From contig DATJST010000342.1 in the NCBI GenBank assembly GCA_035503975.1, forward strand, positions 1 through 6,818: 6,818 nt of DNA. Reading direction: 5' to 3'. The position numbers and the translations under genes were made by a program. Of this stretch, positions 1 through 5,232 are shown piece after piece; position 1 is the stretch's first letter, and each line of letters opens with the position of its first letter. The notes below the pieces were generated by a model, which saw only the letters and a program-made list of their open reading frames with translations, made no database searches and had not been told where the DNA came from. Source of the stretch: DATJMJ01 sp035503975. Its GTDB lineage: Bacteria > Actinomycetota > Acidimicrobiia > Acidimicrobiales > Palsa-688.

Positions 1-768
1 TTGCTCCCGGGCCAGCGCATCCTCGAGTCCTCGAGCGGCAACACGGCTGCCGGCCTGGCCATGATCGCGCGGGTCAAGGGGTACCCGTTCACGGTGGTGG
101 TGCCCGAGAACGTGTCGCTGGAGCGCACCAAATTGCTGCGCGCCTTCGGGGCCGACATTGTCCCGTCTCCAGCGGTTGAGGGCTCCAACGGAGCAATGCG
201 GAGGGCTCAGGCTCTCGCCGAGGAGCACCCAGACTGGTGGTTCTCCTTCCAGTACGGCAACCCCGCCAATCCCAAGGCGCATTATGAAGGCACCGGCCCC
301 GAGATCTGGCGTGACTGCCCGGAGGTGACCCACTTTGTCGCCGGTCTGGGCACCGCCGGGACCATCATCGGGGTGGGCCGCTTCCTCAAGGAGAGGAACC
401 CGTTGGTCAGTGTCTGGGCGGTGCAGCCGCCGGCAGGGGAAACCGTCGAAGGTCTCAAAAACCTGGACGCCGGTTTCATCCCGCCGGTCTTCATTGAGAA
501 CGACGGGTATTCCTTGCTGAGCCGCAGCCGAGTGGTCGGCCCCAGGGAGAGCATCGAATGGGCACGGCGCTTGGCCGAGGTGGGCATATTCGCCGGCATC
601 TCGAGCGGGGCCGCAATGGCCGGGGCCGCTCGCTGCGCGTCCGAGATCGACGAGGGCACCATCGTCACAGTGTCGCCCGACGGCGGCTGGAAGTACCTGT
701 CCACTGACGCCTGGACCGGGGACCTCGAAGAGGTCACCGAACGGGCACGCCACGAGCTCTACTTCTAA
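1..768 (+). CDS. cysM: CysM-type cysteine synthase / sulfhydrylase, 5'-truncated by window edge
   Basis: PLP-dependent fold-type II enzyme that makes cysteine from an activated serine. In mycobacteria CysM uses O-phosphoserine and the sulfur carrier CysO. The visible 255 residues align, from memory, with residue 68 onward of M. tuberculosis CysM, so about 67 N-terminal residues, including the PLP lysine (SIKDR motif), lie upstream of the window. The TTG at position 1 is therefore unlikely to be the true start. Visible motifs are SSGNT near residues 11-15 (substrate/PLP loop), the glycine-rich phosphate loop GLGTAGT near residue 115, the CysM-like segment QYGNPANPKAHYEGTGPE, and GISSGA near residue 199, whose serine should contact the pyridine nitrogen. 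The C-terminal DGGWKYLST also matches CysM rather than CysK. The position matching Arg220 of the mycobacterial enzyme appears to be lysine (GLKNLDAGF). It lies 81 nt upstream of murI on the same strand, as expected for this cluster. Family call is firm; the exact sulfhydryl acceptor substrate is inferred. Confidence 0.9.
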   Translation: MLPGQRILESSSGNTAAGLAMIARVKGYPFTVVVPENVSLERTKLLRAFGADIVPSPAVEGSNGAMRRAQALAEEHPDWWFSFQYGNPANPKAHYEGTGPEIWRDCPEVTHFVAGLGTAGTIIGVGRFLKERNPLVSVWAVQPPAGETVEGLKNLDAGFIPPVFIENDGYSLLSRSRVVGPRESIEWARRLAEVGIFAGISSGAAMAGAARCASEIDEGTIVTVSPDGGWKYLSTDAWTGDLEEVTERARHELYF

Positions 769-775
769 CCTCGCC

Positions 776-789
776 TGACCGTCCGGTCA
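776..789. repeat. 14-bp perfect palindrome after cysM
   Basis: TGACCGTCCGGTCA reads the same on both strands and starts 8 nt after the cysM stop codon. It can form a 5-bp stem with a GTCC loop. There is no T-tract after it, so it is a poor intrinsic terminator. It could be an operator-like site in the 81-nt cysM-murI gap or chance in GC-rich DNA. Confidence 0.3.
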
Positions 790-840
790 CCCGGTCGCCA
801 GGCCCATTAGGCTCGGTGCCGGAATGAGCGACGGGCCGGC

Positions 841-845
841 GGGAG
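841..845 (+). promoter_or_regulatory. Ribosome binding site of murI
   Basis: GGGAG lies 4 nt upstream of the ATG at 850. It supports that start, which also places the FDSG motif at the usual distance (residues 9-12) from the N-terminus. Confidence 0.6.
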
Positions 846-849
846 CGCT

Positions 850-1950
850 ATGGACGATCGTCCCATAGGGGTGTTCGACAGCGGCTTCGGCGGCCTCACC
901 GTCGCCCGGGCGCTGATCGACCTCCTGCCCGGTGAGGATCTCGTCTACGTCGGCGACACTGGCCGCTACCCCTACGGGCCTCGCCCGCTCGACGAGGTCC
1001 GTGCCTTCGCCCGCCAGATCACGCGCAAGCTCGTAGAGCAAGACAACGTCAAGCTAGTGGTCGTAGCCTGCAACAACGCCACGGCGGCCGCCCTCGGGAA
1101 CTTGCGCTACGAGTTCGACGTGCCGATCGTCGGTGTGATCAATGCCGGCGTGCGGGCGTTGCTGGCTGTCACCCGCACCGGTAGAGTCGGCGTTGTCGGC
1201 ACCGAGGGCACGATCTCGTCAGGTGCCTACCAGGGGGCAGTCATGGACAGCCGCCGCGCCTGGCGGGGAGGGCGCCGCGTGCAGCTCACCTGCGCAGCAT
1301 GCCCGGGGTTCGTCGAACTTGTGGAACGAGGAGAGCCTCGCGGTTCGCGCGCAACGCAGCTGGCAGAGCGGCTACTCGCTCCTCTGCGTTCGGCCGGCGT
1401 CGACTCGCTCCTGCTGGGCTGCACCCATTACCCGTACCTGGCGCGCACAATAGGTGAGGTAATGGGGCCCGAGGTCGTGCTGGTGAGCTCGGCGGATGAG
1501 ACGGCCTTCGAGGTCCGCTCCATACTGCTCGAGACCGGCCTCGGGCGCCGGAGCCGCGCCGCCGGGTGCCACCGCTGGTTCTCTTCGGGAGAAGTCGGCT
1601 CCTTTGTCAGCATCGGCCAACACCTCTTCGGCCAGGAGCTCGACCGGGCAGAGCACTGGGAGCCGCCGTCTTTGGGTGCCGACAGCGCAGCTTTGGGCTC
1701 GGGACGTGCGGGTCGCGACGGTCGCACCGGGCGCACCGGTCGTGGGGCCAGTCGCTGGTCTCTTCACCACTCTTACGGGTCGAGCGACCACTCCTCGTCC
1801 GCCACCATCAGCCGGGCTGTACCGCAGGCACCGGTTCTGGGCGTAAAAAAGAGCACTGGTCGCGATAGCGGAGCGTACGTGGCCAAAAGCGCGACCGGGA
1901 GGCTGTCGGGCAATGGGGAGCGCGTTTTGCCGGCGGACTACAAGGAATGA
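850..1950 (+). CDS. murI: Glutamate racemase with extended C-terminus running into the insertion sequence
   Basis: Cytosolic, cofactor-independent racemase that converts L- to D-glutamate for peptidoglycan. All catalytic landmarks are present: FDSGFGGL (Asp10, Ser11), YVGDTGRYPYG (31-43), ACNNATA with catalytic Cys74, and GCTHYP with catalytic Cys191 and His193. The family-typical C-terminus (FSSGEVGSF...GQHLFGQELDRAEHW) ends near residue 270, matching the usual length of about 265-275. The open frame then continues for about 96 more residues (1660-1950), rich in Gly, Arg and Ser with no recognised domain. By my hand count, third-position G/C is about two thirds in 1660-1893 against about 85 percent in the first 40 codons, so this tail looks non-coding in origin. 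The last 17 or so residues and the TGA stop lie inside the left end of the insertion sequence. The core should be active; whether the tail is tolerated, cleaved or harmful cannot be seen. Start chosen from the GGGAG site and the FDSG spacing. Confidence 0.92.
   Translation: MDDRPIGVFDSGFGGLTVARALIDLLPGEDLVYVGDTGRYPYGPRPLDEVRAFARQITRKLVEQDNVKLVVVACNNATAAALGNLRYEFDVPIVGVINAGVRALLAVTRTGRVGVVGTEGTISSGAYQGAVMDSRRAWRGGRRVQLTCAACPGFVELVERGEPRGSRATQLAERLLAPLRSAGVDSLLLGCTHYPYLARTIGEVMGPEVVLVSSADETAFEVRSILLETGLGRRSRAAGCHRWFSSGEVGSFVSIGQHLFGQELDRAEHWEPPSLGADSAALGSGRAGRDGRTGRTGRGASRWSLHHSYGSSDHSSSATISRAVPQAPVLGVKKSTGRDSGAYVAKSATGRLSGNGERVLPADYKE
1660..1894 (+). other. Probable former murI-MBL intergenic DNA, read as murI tail
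   Basis: This stretch lies between the end of the conserved MurI fold and the insertion-sequence boundary. It has no stop in the murI frame, and I recognise no protein in any of its three plus-strand frames. It holds two near-adjacent CGCACCGG copies (1723-1730 and 1732-1739), an 8-bp palindrome GTCGCGAC at 1712-1719, and a run of six A's within 1845-1850 (GTAAAAAAG). I see no tRNA and no clear terminator hairpin. It may hold the original promoter region of the downstream gene, but no convincing -35/-10 pair is visible. Confidence 0.45.
1857..1866. repeat. 10-bp inverted repeat flanking the IS, left copy
   Basis: TGGTCGCGAT here is the exact reverse complement of ATCGCGACCA at 3664-3673. Both copies lie outside the terminal inverted repeats, at different distances: 28 nt from the left boundary and 8 nt from the right. 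The pair may reflect a palindromic target region or may be coincidence. Confidence 0.4.
1895..1916 (+). repeat. Left terminal inverted repeat of the IS
   Basis: Begins CCGGGAGGCTGT and ends CAATGG. It matches the reverse complement of 3634-3655 except at positions 13, 15 and 16 of 22. The pattern GGAGGCTGT...CAAT resembles ends of known bacterial insertion sequences. Its outer half is translated as part of the murI tail. Confidence 0.75.
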
Positions 1951-2051
1951 GCTCAGTGGGTGCCGTGCTGGGCCGGATGGGCCAGGAATGGGGCGGGGTT
2001 TGGGGCCGGAGAGGGCAGGGCCGGGGCCGTGGGGCCCGCGCGGCCGGCTGG
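1917..2051. other. IS left-end non-coding region with subterminal repeat and G-tracts
   Basis: Lies between the left terminal repeat and the transposase stop codon. It contains CGCGTTTTG (1921-1929), repeated inverted near the other end at 3546-3554. It supplies the murI TGA stop at 1948-1950. Seven G-tracts of three or four bases lie on the plus strand at 1990-2034. No further gene is recognised. Confidence 0.55.
1990..2034 (+). other. Candidate G-quadruplex motif in IS left end
   Basis: The plus strand carries seven runs of 3-4 G's (1990-1993, 1995-1998, 2002-2005, 2013-2015, 2018-2020, 2023-2026, 2031-2034) separated by 1-7 nt. This satisfies the common G3+N1-7 pattern. It follows the transposase 3' end on the non-coding side and would appear as G-rich RNA in any murI read-through transcript. 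Folding is inferred and GC-rich composition alone could explain it. Confidence 0.4.
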
Positions 2052-3521
2052 TCAGGCCAAACGGGCGGCTGCCGGGTAGTAGCGGAACAGCTTGAGCAGG
2101 TTGGCCAACGCGGTGACAAAGTGCCACTCGGCTTGGGCGGCGGGCCGCCCGCGCCGAGAGAAGCGCGCGAAGCCCAAGTTGTGCTTGAGGTTCCCAAAGC
2201 AGGGTTCCACGGTCCAAGAACGTTGTTTGTAGAGGTGGCGGCCCTCGGGGGTGGCCAGGGCGTGCTCCATGGCGGCCTTGGGGCTGAGGCCCTCGGGGGC
2301 GGGGCCGGCGGCGCGGGCCCGGTCGGCCCGGGCCAGGCGGGACTTCTTGGTGGCGATGAGACGGGTAGGCCCGGGGGCGGCCAGGTTGGTGGCCGAGCAG
2401 TAGCCGGCGTCGGCCAGCACCACGCCGATGGGGCCGACGATGGGCCCGGCCTCGGCCAGAGCGGCGAGCATGGGCACGAACTGGGCCATGTCGTTCGGCT
2501 CGGAGCAGACCTGGGCGGCGACGATGATGCCGACGTGGTTGACCACGGCCTGGGCGTTGTAGGCCTGGGCCCAACCGGCCGGGGTGGTCATGAGGCGGCT
2601 GTCGGGGTCGGTGAGGTTGAGCTGGGCTTTGTTGACGACCTGGGCGGCCGCCGCCGCCTTGGCCCGGTTGCGCGCCACCACCGCCTCCAAGCGGGCCACC
2701 TCGCGGCCTTGGGGCAGTCGCGGCTTCATGCCCCGGGGGTCTTTGGCGGCCTGACGGGCGGCCCAGGACTGGCGGGCGGAGGCCAGTTTTTTGTCGAAGT
2801 GCTCGGCCCGGGCGGCCCAGCGCTCGGGGTGGCGGGCCGAGCGGTGCCCCGCCTCGCGCTCGGCCAGGGCAGCCATGGCCCTGTCGAGCGCCGCCTTGCG
2901 GGCCTCGGCGCCGGCCAGGCCCGCCGGCAGCTCGTCACCGCGCCTTGGCCCAAAGCGTTGTCCTTCGTCGTCATCGAGCGCTTGGGCTTGGGCGAACATC
3001 TCGGCTATCTCGGCCTCGAGCCGGGCGTGCTCGGCCTCGAGCTGGGCCCGGCTGCGGTTGGCGCCCTTGGACGCGTTGGCCGCCACCTTGGTGCCGTCGA
3101 GCGCCACCACCCCCACCTGGGCCAGGCCGGCCAGCGCGCACAGCTCGAGCACCTGGGCGAACAGCTCCTGGCACAACCGGGCATGGTCCTGGCGGAACCG
3201 GGCGATGGTGCTGTGGTCGGGCGTGTTGCCCGCGCATATGGCCCTAAAGGCGACGTCGGTCTCGCACAGGCGCTCGATCTCGCGGCTGGAGCGGACCTTG
3301 TGGGTGTAGGCGTAGAGCAACAAGGCAAGCAACATCTCGGGGTCATAGCCGGCCCGGCCCTGGGCCCCGCGCCGGCGCAGCTTGTGCAGCTCCTTGGTGT
3401 TGAGCCGGGCCACCACCTCGAGCAACCACCACACGAAATGGTCCTTGCCCAACCAGTCCCTCATGTCGGGCGGTACAAGGAACAGCTGGTCCCGCTGGAC
3501 CGGGATATAGCCCTTGGCCAT
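2052..3521 (-). CDS. IS1182-family DDE transposase
   Basis: A 489-residue transposase that should bind the terminal repeats and catalyse movement of the element. The N-terminus (YIPVQRDQLFLVPPDMRDWL, then HFVWWLLEVV) and the following segment (GYDPEMLLALLLYAY at 59-73, SSREIERLCETDVAFRAI at 78-95, STIARFR at 104-110) are typical of the DUF772 region of IS1182 proteins. The catalytic triad is visible as Asp142 in VALDGTKVAANAS, Asp371 in VLADAGYCSA and Glu439 in WTVEPCFGNLKHNLGF, followed by the family-like FSRRG. Residues 155-300 form a long Ala/Arg/Glu-rich insert that is probably helical or coiled coil. No frameshift or internal stop is present. The ATG at 3521 is chosen because the family starts close to this motif. 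I see no clear Shine-Dalgarno before it, and the 30 bases upstream are AT-rich compared with the rest. Confidence 0.95.
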   Translation of the reverse strand: MAKGYIPVQRDQLFLVPPDMRDWLGKDHFVWWLLEVVARLNTKELHKLRRRGAQGRAGYDPEMLLALLLYAYTHKVRSSREIERLCETDVAFRAICAGNTPDHSTIARFRQDHARLCQELFAQVLELCALAGLAQVGVVALDGTKVAANASKGANRSRAQLEAEHARLEAEIAEMFAQAQALDDDEGQRFGPRRGDELPAGLAGAEARKAALDRAMAALAEREAGHRSARHPERWAARAEHFDKKLASARQSWAARQAAKDPRGMKPRLPQGREVARLEAVVARNRAKAAAAAQVVNKAQLNLTDPDSRLMTTPAGWAQAYNAQAVVNHVGIIVAAQVCSEPNDMAQFVPMLAALAEAGPIVGPIGVVLADAGYCSATNLAAPGPTRLIATKKSRLARADRARAAGPAPEGLSPKAAMEHALATPEGRHLYKQRSWTVEPCFGNLKHNLGFARFSRRGRPAAQAEWHFVTALANLLKLFRYYPAAARLA

Positions 3522-3633
3522 ACACCATTATTTCATTTGAACTGCCAAAACGCGAGTACCCTGGGCCCCTTTGCCCGGCCCCAACGGCCCCCTCCGGGGG
3601 CCTCGGGAGCGGGGGGTGCCGGGACCGCGGCGG
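3522..3633 (-). other. IS right-end non-coding region upstream of the transposase
   Basis: Leader between the right terminal repeat and the transposase start. The part nearest the start codon (about 3520-3550) is the most AT-rich stretch nearby and probably holds the transposase promoter. On the minus strand a TTGGCA (3548-3543) could be a -35 box, but no good -10 box lies at the right distance. It also carries the CAAAACGCG subterminal repeat (3546-3554) and a strong hairpin (3586-3602). I found no strong outward-facing promoter for the MBL gene. Confidence 0.45.
3586..3602. repeat. Strong GC hairpin in the IS transposase leader
   Basis: GGCCCCC, a TCC loop, then GGGGGCC form a perfect 7-bp all-GC stem with a 3-nt loop. 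It is not followed by a T-tract on either strand. Known insertion sequences can carry hairpins near the end that shield the transposase from impinging transcription or translation; that role here is an inference. Confidence 0.45.
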
Positions 3634-3655
3634 CCATTGTGCAACAGCCTCCCGG
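3634..3655 (-). repeat. Right terminal inverted repeat of the IS
   Basis: Reading inward on the minus strand it begins CCGGGAGGCTGTTGCACAAT. The inner part TGTTGCACAAT is the more canonical-looking copy, while the left end differs at three positions. It defines the element edge 54 bp before the start codon of the next cluster gene. Confidence 0.75.
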
Positions 3656-3663
3656 AACCTCCA

Positions 3664-3673
3664 ATCGCGACCA
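3664..3673. repeat. 10-bp inverted repeat flanking the IS, right copy
   Basis: ATCGCGACCA, the exact reverse complement of 1857-1866. It lies in the 54-bp gap between the IS boundary and the MBL gene. Confidence 0.4.
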
Positions 3674-3699
3674 AAAACCGGGGTTCGCGCCCGCCCCGC

Positions 3700-3703
3700 A
3701 AGG
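3700..3703 (+). promoter_or_regulatory. Weak ribosome binding site of the MBL gene
   Basis: AAGG sits 6 nt upstream of the ATG at 3710. It is the only Shine-Dalgarno-like sequence close to that start and lies outside the IS, so the insertion left the gene's own translation signal in place. Confidence 0.4.
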
Positions 3704-3709
3704 CCGAGC

Positions 3710-4471
3710 ATGAGCGCCATCGGTCCAGGCGTACCCCCCGACGACGGCCGGCTGGCGGTAACCGTGCTCGGCTCCGACGGTAGCTACCCCGGCCCTGGCG
3801 GGGCCTGCAGTGGCTACTTGGTGCGGGCGGGTGGGTTCTGCACATGGCTCGATGCCGGGCCCGGCAGCATGGCCAACCTGCAGCTGCACATTCCCTTGGA
3901 GCACCTGGACGCCGTCGTGATCAGCCATGCCCACCCTGACCACTGGTCGGACCTCGAGGGCCTCTTCGTCGCCATGCGCTATTACATAGGTCGCCAGGGA
4001 CTGCCCGTTTATGCCCCACAAGGCGTGCGCGACCTTATGGCCGCCGAGTACACGGACGAGGCATTTGACTGGCACCAGATCAAGGACGGTACGACCGCCG
4101 AGCTTGGTCCGGTGCGCTGGACCTGGTCACAGACCGACCATCCGGTCGAGACGCTAGCCGCACGGGCCGAAGCGCAGGGAAGGGCGCTCGGGTACTCGGC
4201 CGACACCGGGGCCCGGTGGTCGCTCAGCAGCCTCGGGCCCGGCCTCGACCTCGCCCTGGTCGAAGCGTCGCTGACGACGGAGGCCGAGGGCAGTGTGCAG
4301 CACCTGAGCGCCCGCCAGGCAGGGCTGACTGCGGCCGACGCCGGGGTGGAGCGGCTGGTGATAACTCATCTCGTGCCGTCCATCGACCGTACCAAGGCCA
4401 AGGCTGAAGCCAGCGCCTCCTTTGGGGGCGAGGTGGAAGTCGCCCGCGTCGGCCAGGTATGGCAGGTCTGA
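3710..4471 (+). CDS. Metallo-beta-lactamase-fold phosphodiesterase, Rv1339-type
   Basis: A 253-residue cytosolic metal-dependent hydrolase. The metal-binding set is visible: the HxHxDH motif at His73, His75, Asp77 and His78 (SHAHPDHWSDLEG), His144 (TDHPVET), Asp165 (YSADTG) and His220 (VITHLVPS). The ordered first strand VTVLGSDGSYPGPGGACSGYLV near residues 17-38 is typical of the RNase Z-like branch of the fold. Position just before rph and rdgB, with murI upstream, makes it the counterpart of M. tuberculosis Rv1339, which has been reported as an atypical class II cAMP phosphodiesterase. Cyclic-nucleotide hydrolysis is therefore the likely role, inferred from synteny and family. The ATG at 3710 adds about 14 residues before the usual start of the fold, so a shorter form is possible. 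The stop overlaps the rph start by 13 nt. The insertion sequence now ends 54 bp upstream, so its transcription may differ from that of relatives. Confidence 0.88.
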   Translation: MSAIGPGVPPDDGRLAVTVLGSDGSYPGPGGACSGYLVRAGGFCTWLDAGPGSMANLQLHIPLEHLDAVVISHAHPDHWSDLEGLFVAMRYYIGRQGLPVYAPQGVRDLMAAEYTDEAFDWHQIKDGTTAELGPVRWTWSQTDHPVETLAARAEAQGRALGYSADTGARWSLSSLGPGLDLALVEASLTTEAEGSVQHLSARQAGLTAADAGVERLVITHLVPSIDRTKAKAEASASFGGEVEVARVGQVWQV

Positions 4472-5232
4472 TCTCCAGAGCGGACGGGCGGCGGCCCGAC
4501 GAGTTGCGCCCGGTCGAGTTGGAACGGGACTTCACCCAGTTCGCTCCTGGATCTGTGCTCGTGCGGATGGGCCGTACCGCCGTGCTGTGCACGGCCTCGT
4601 TCGCGGAGGAAACGCCGCGCTGGCTAAAGAACAGCGGTCGTGGCTGGGTCACAGCCGAGTACTCGATGCTGCCCGGGTCTTCCCCCGAAAGAGTCGAACG
4701 GGAAGCAGCCAGGGGTCGCCAGTCCGGTCGTACCCAAGAGATCCAGCGGCTGATCGGGCGCAGCCTGCGCGCCGTGACCGACCTCTCGGTCCTGGTCGAC
4801 CAGCAGGTGACACTCGACTGTGACGTCCTCCAAGCCGACGGGGGCACCCGCACGGCGAGCATCGTGGGCGCCTGGGTGGCGCTCCACGACGCTTGTACCC
4901 GCATGCTTGCTACCGGCCGCCTGAGCACGCACCCGGTCAGGGAAGCTTGCGCAGCGGTCTCGGTGGGCATCGTTTCCGGGGCCCCCGTGCTGGACCTGGC
5001 CTATGTCGAAGATGCCGCCGCCGAGGTGGACATGAACGTGGTCATGACGGCCTCCGGAGGCCTGGTCGAGGTGCAGGGGACGGCCGAGGGCAACCCGTTC
5101 TCCCGCCAGGAGCTCGACGAGATGCTCGGCCTGGCTCATGCGGGTATCAGCCAATTGCTGGCCGCCCAAGCCGAGCTGGTCGCGAGCCCACCGCCCCGGC
5201 GCGATCCCCGAGGCTCGCCCGTCCGTGGCTGA
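4459..5232 (+). CDS. rph: Ribonuclease PH (tRNA nucleotidyltransferase)
   Basis: Phosphate-dependent 3'-to-5' exoribonuclease that trims the 3' ends of tRNA precursors; active as a hexamer ring in relatives. The 257-residue product matches the family from end to end: RADGRRPDELRPV (7-19), GWVTAEYSMLP (62-72), the RGRQSGRTQEIQRLIGRSLRA block (85-105), CDVLQADGGTRTA with the phosphate-binding GGTRT (121-133), and YVEDAAAEVDMNVV (182-195) with the metal-binding acidic residues Asp185 and Asp191. The C-terminal 15 residues are Pro/Arg-rich and not conserved. The ATG at 4459 places the RADGR motif at residue 7, as in relatives, and overlaps the end of the MBL gene by 13 nt. No strong Shine-Dalgarno is visible, so translation is probably coupled to the upstream gene. 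Confidence 0.96.
   Translation: MAGLISRADGRRPDELRPVELERDFTQFAPGSVLVRMGRTAVLCTASFAEETPRWLKNSGRGWVTAEYSMLPGSSPERVEREAARGRQSGRTQEIQRLIGRSLRAVTDLSVLVDQQVTLDCDVLQADGGTRTASIVGAWVALHDACTRMLATGRLSTHPVREACAAVSVGIVSGAPVLDLAYVEDAAAEVDMNVVMTASGGLVEVQGTAEGNPFSRQELDEMLGLAHAGISQLLAAQAELVASPPPRRDPRGSPVRG

Larger units (their letters stand above)
1895..3655 (-). mobile_element. IS1182-family insertion sequence, intact, about 1.76 kb
   Basis: The boundaries come from 22-bp imperfect terminal inverted repeats (19 of 22 positions match) at 1895-1916 and 3634-3655. The element carries one intact transposase gene on the minus strand, opposite to all neighbouring genes. The length of about 1761 bp fits the range known for IS1182-family elements. 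It lies between murI and the MBL gene of a cluster that is contiguous in other actinobacteria, which supports insertion into a formerly continuous block. I could not find a clear target-site duplication at these boundaries. IS1182 elements are reported with variable or absent duplications, so the ends may be off by a few bases. An open frame with intact D, D and E residues suggests an element that was recently active or still is. Confidence 0.82.

Noticed and set aside
776..789. Intrinsic terminator after cysM
   Set aside because: Only a 5-bp stem with no T-tract; kept as a palindrome instead.
1566..1868. Alternative plus-strand frames in the murI tail region as a remnant of another gene
   Set aside because: Neither alternative frame resembles a known protein, and neither continues the MurI C-terminus, so no frameshift point could be supported.
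1372..2574. Minus-strand open frame of 400 codons across the murI end, IS left edge and transposase 3' part
   Set aside because: It crosses an IS boundary and overlaps two well-supported genes; the Arg/Pro/Gly-rich translation shows no family resemblance.
3537..3562. Outward plus-strand promoter in the IS right end (TTGAAC ... TACCCT)
   Set aside because: The spacing is only 14 nt and the -10 match is poor, so it does not support a promoter for the MBL gene.
1890..3672. Possible 7-bp target duplication CGCGACC at 1890-1896 and 3666-3672
   Set aside because: Using it would place the element ends at 1897 and 3665, which breaks the match between the terminal repeats; the word is also common in this GC-rich region.
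1947..3713. Long plus-strand open frame (588 codons) opposite the transposase
   Set aside because: Antisense shadow of the transposase: Gly/Gln/Ala-rich with no recognisable motif, caused by the high GC of the real gene.
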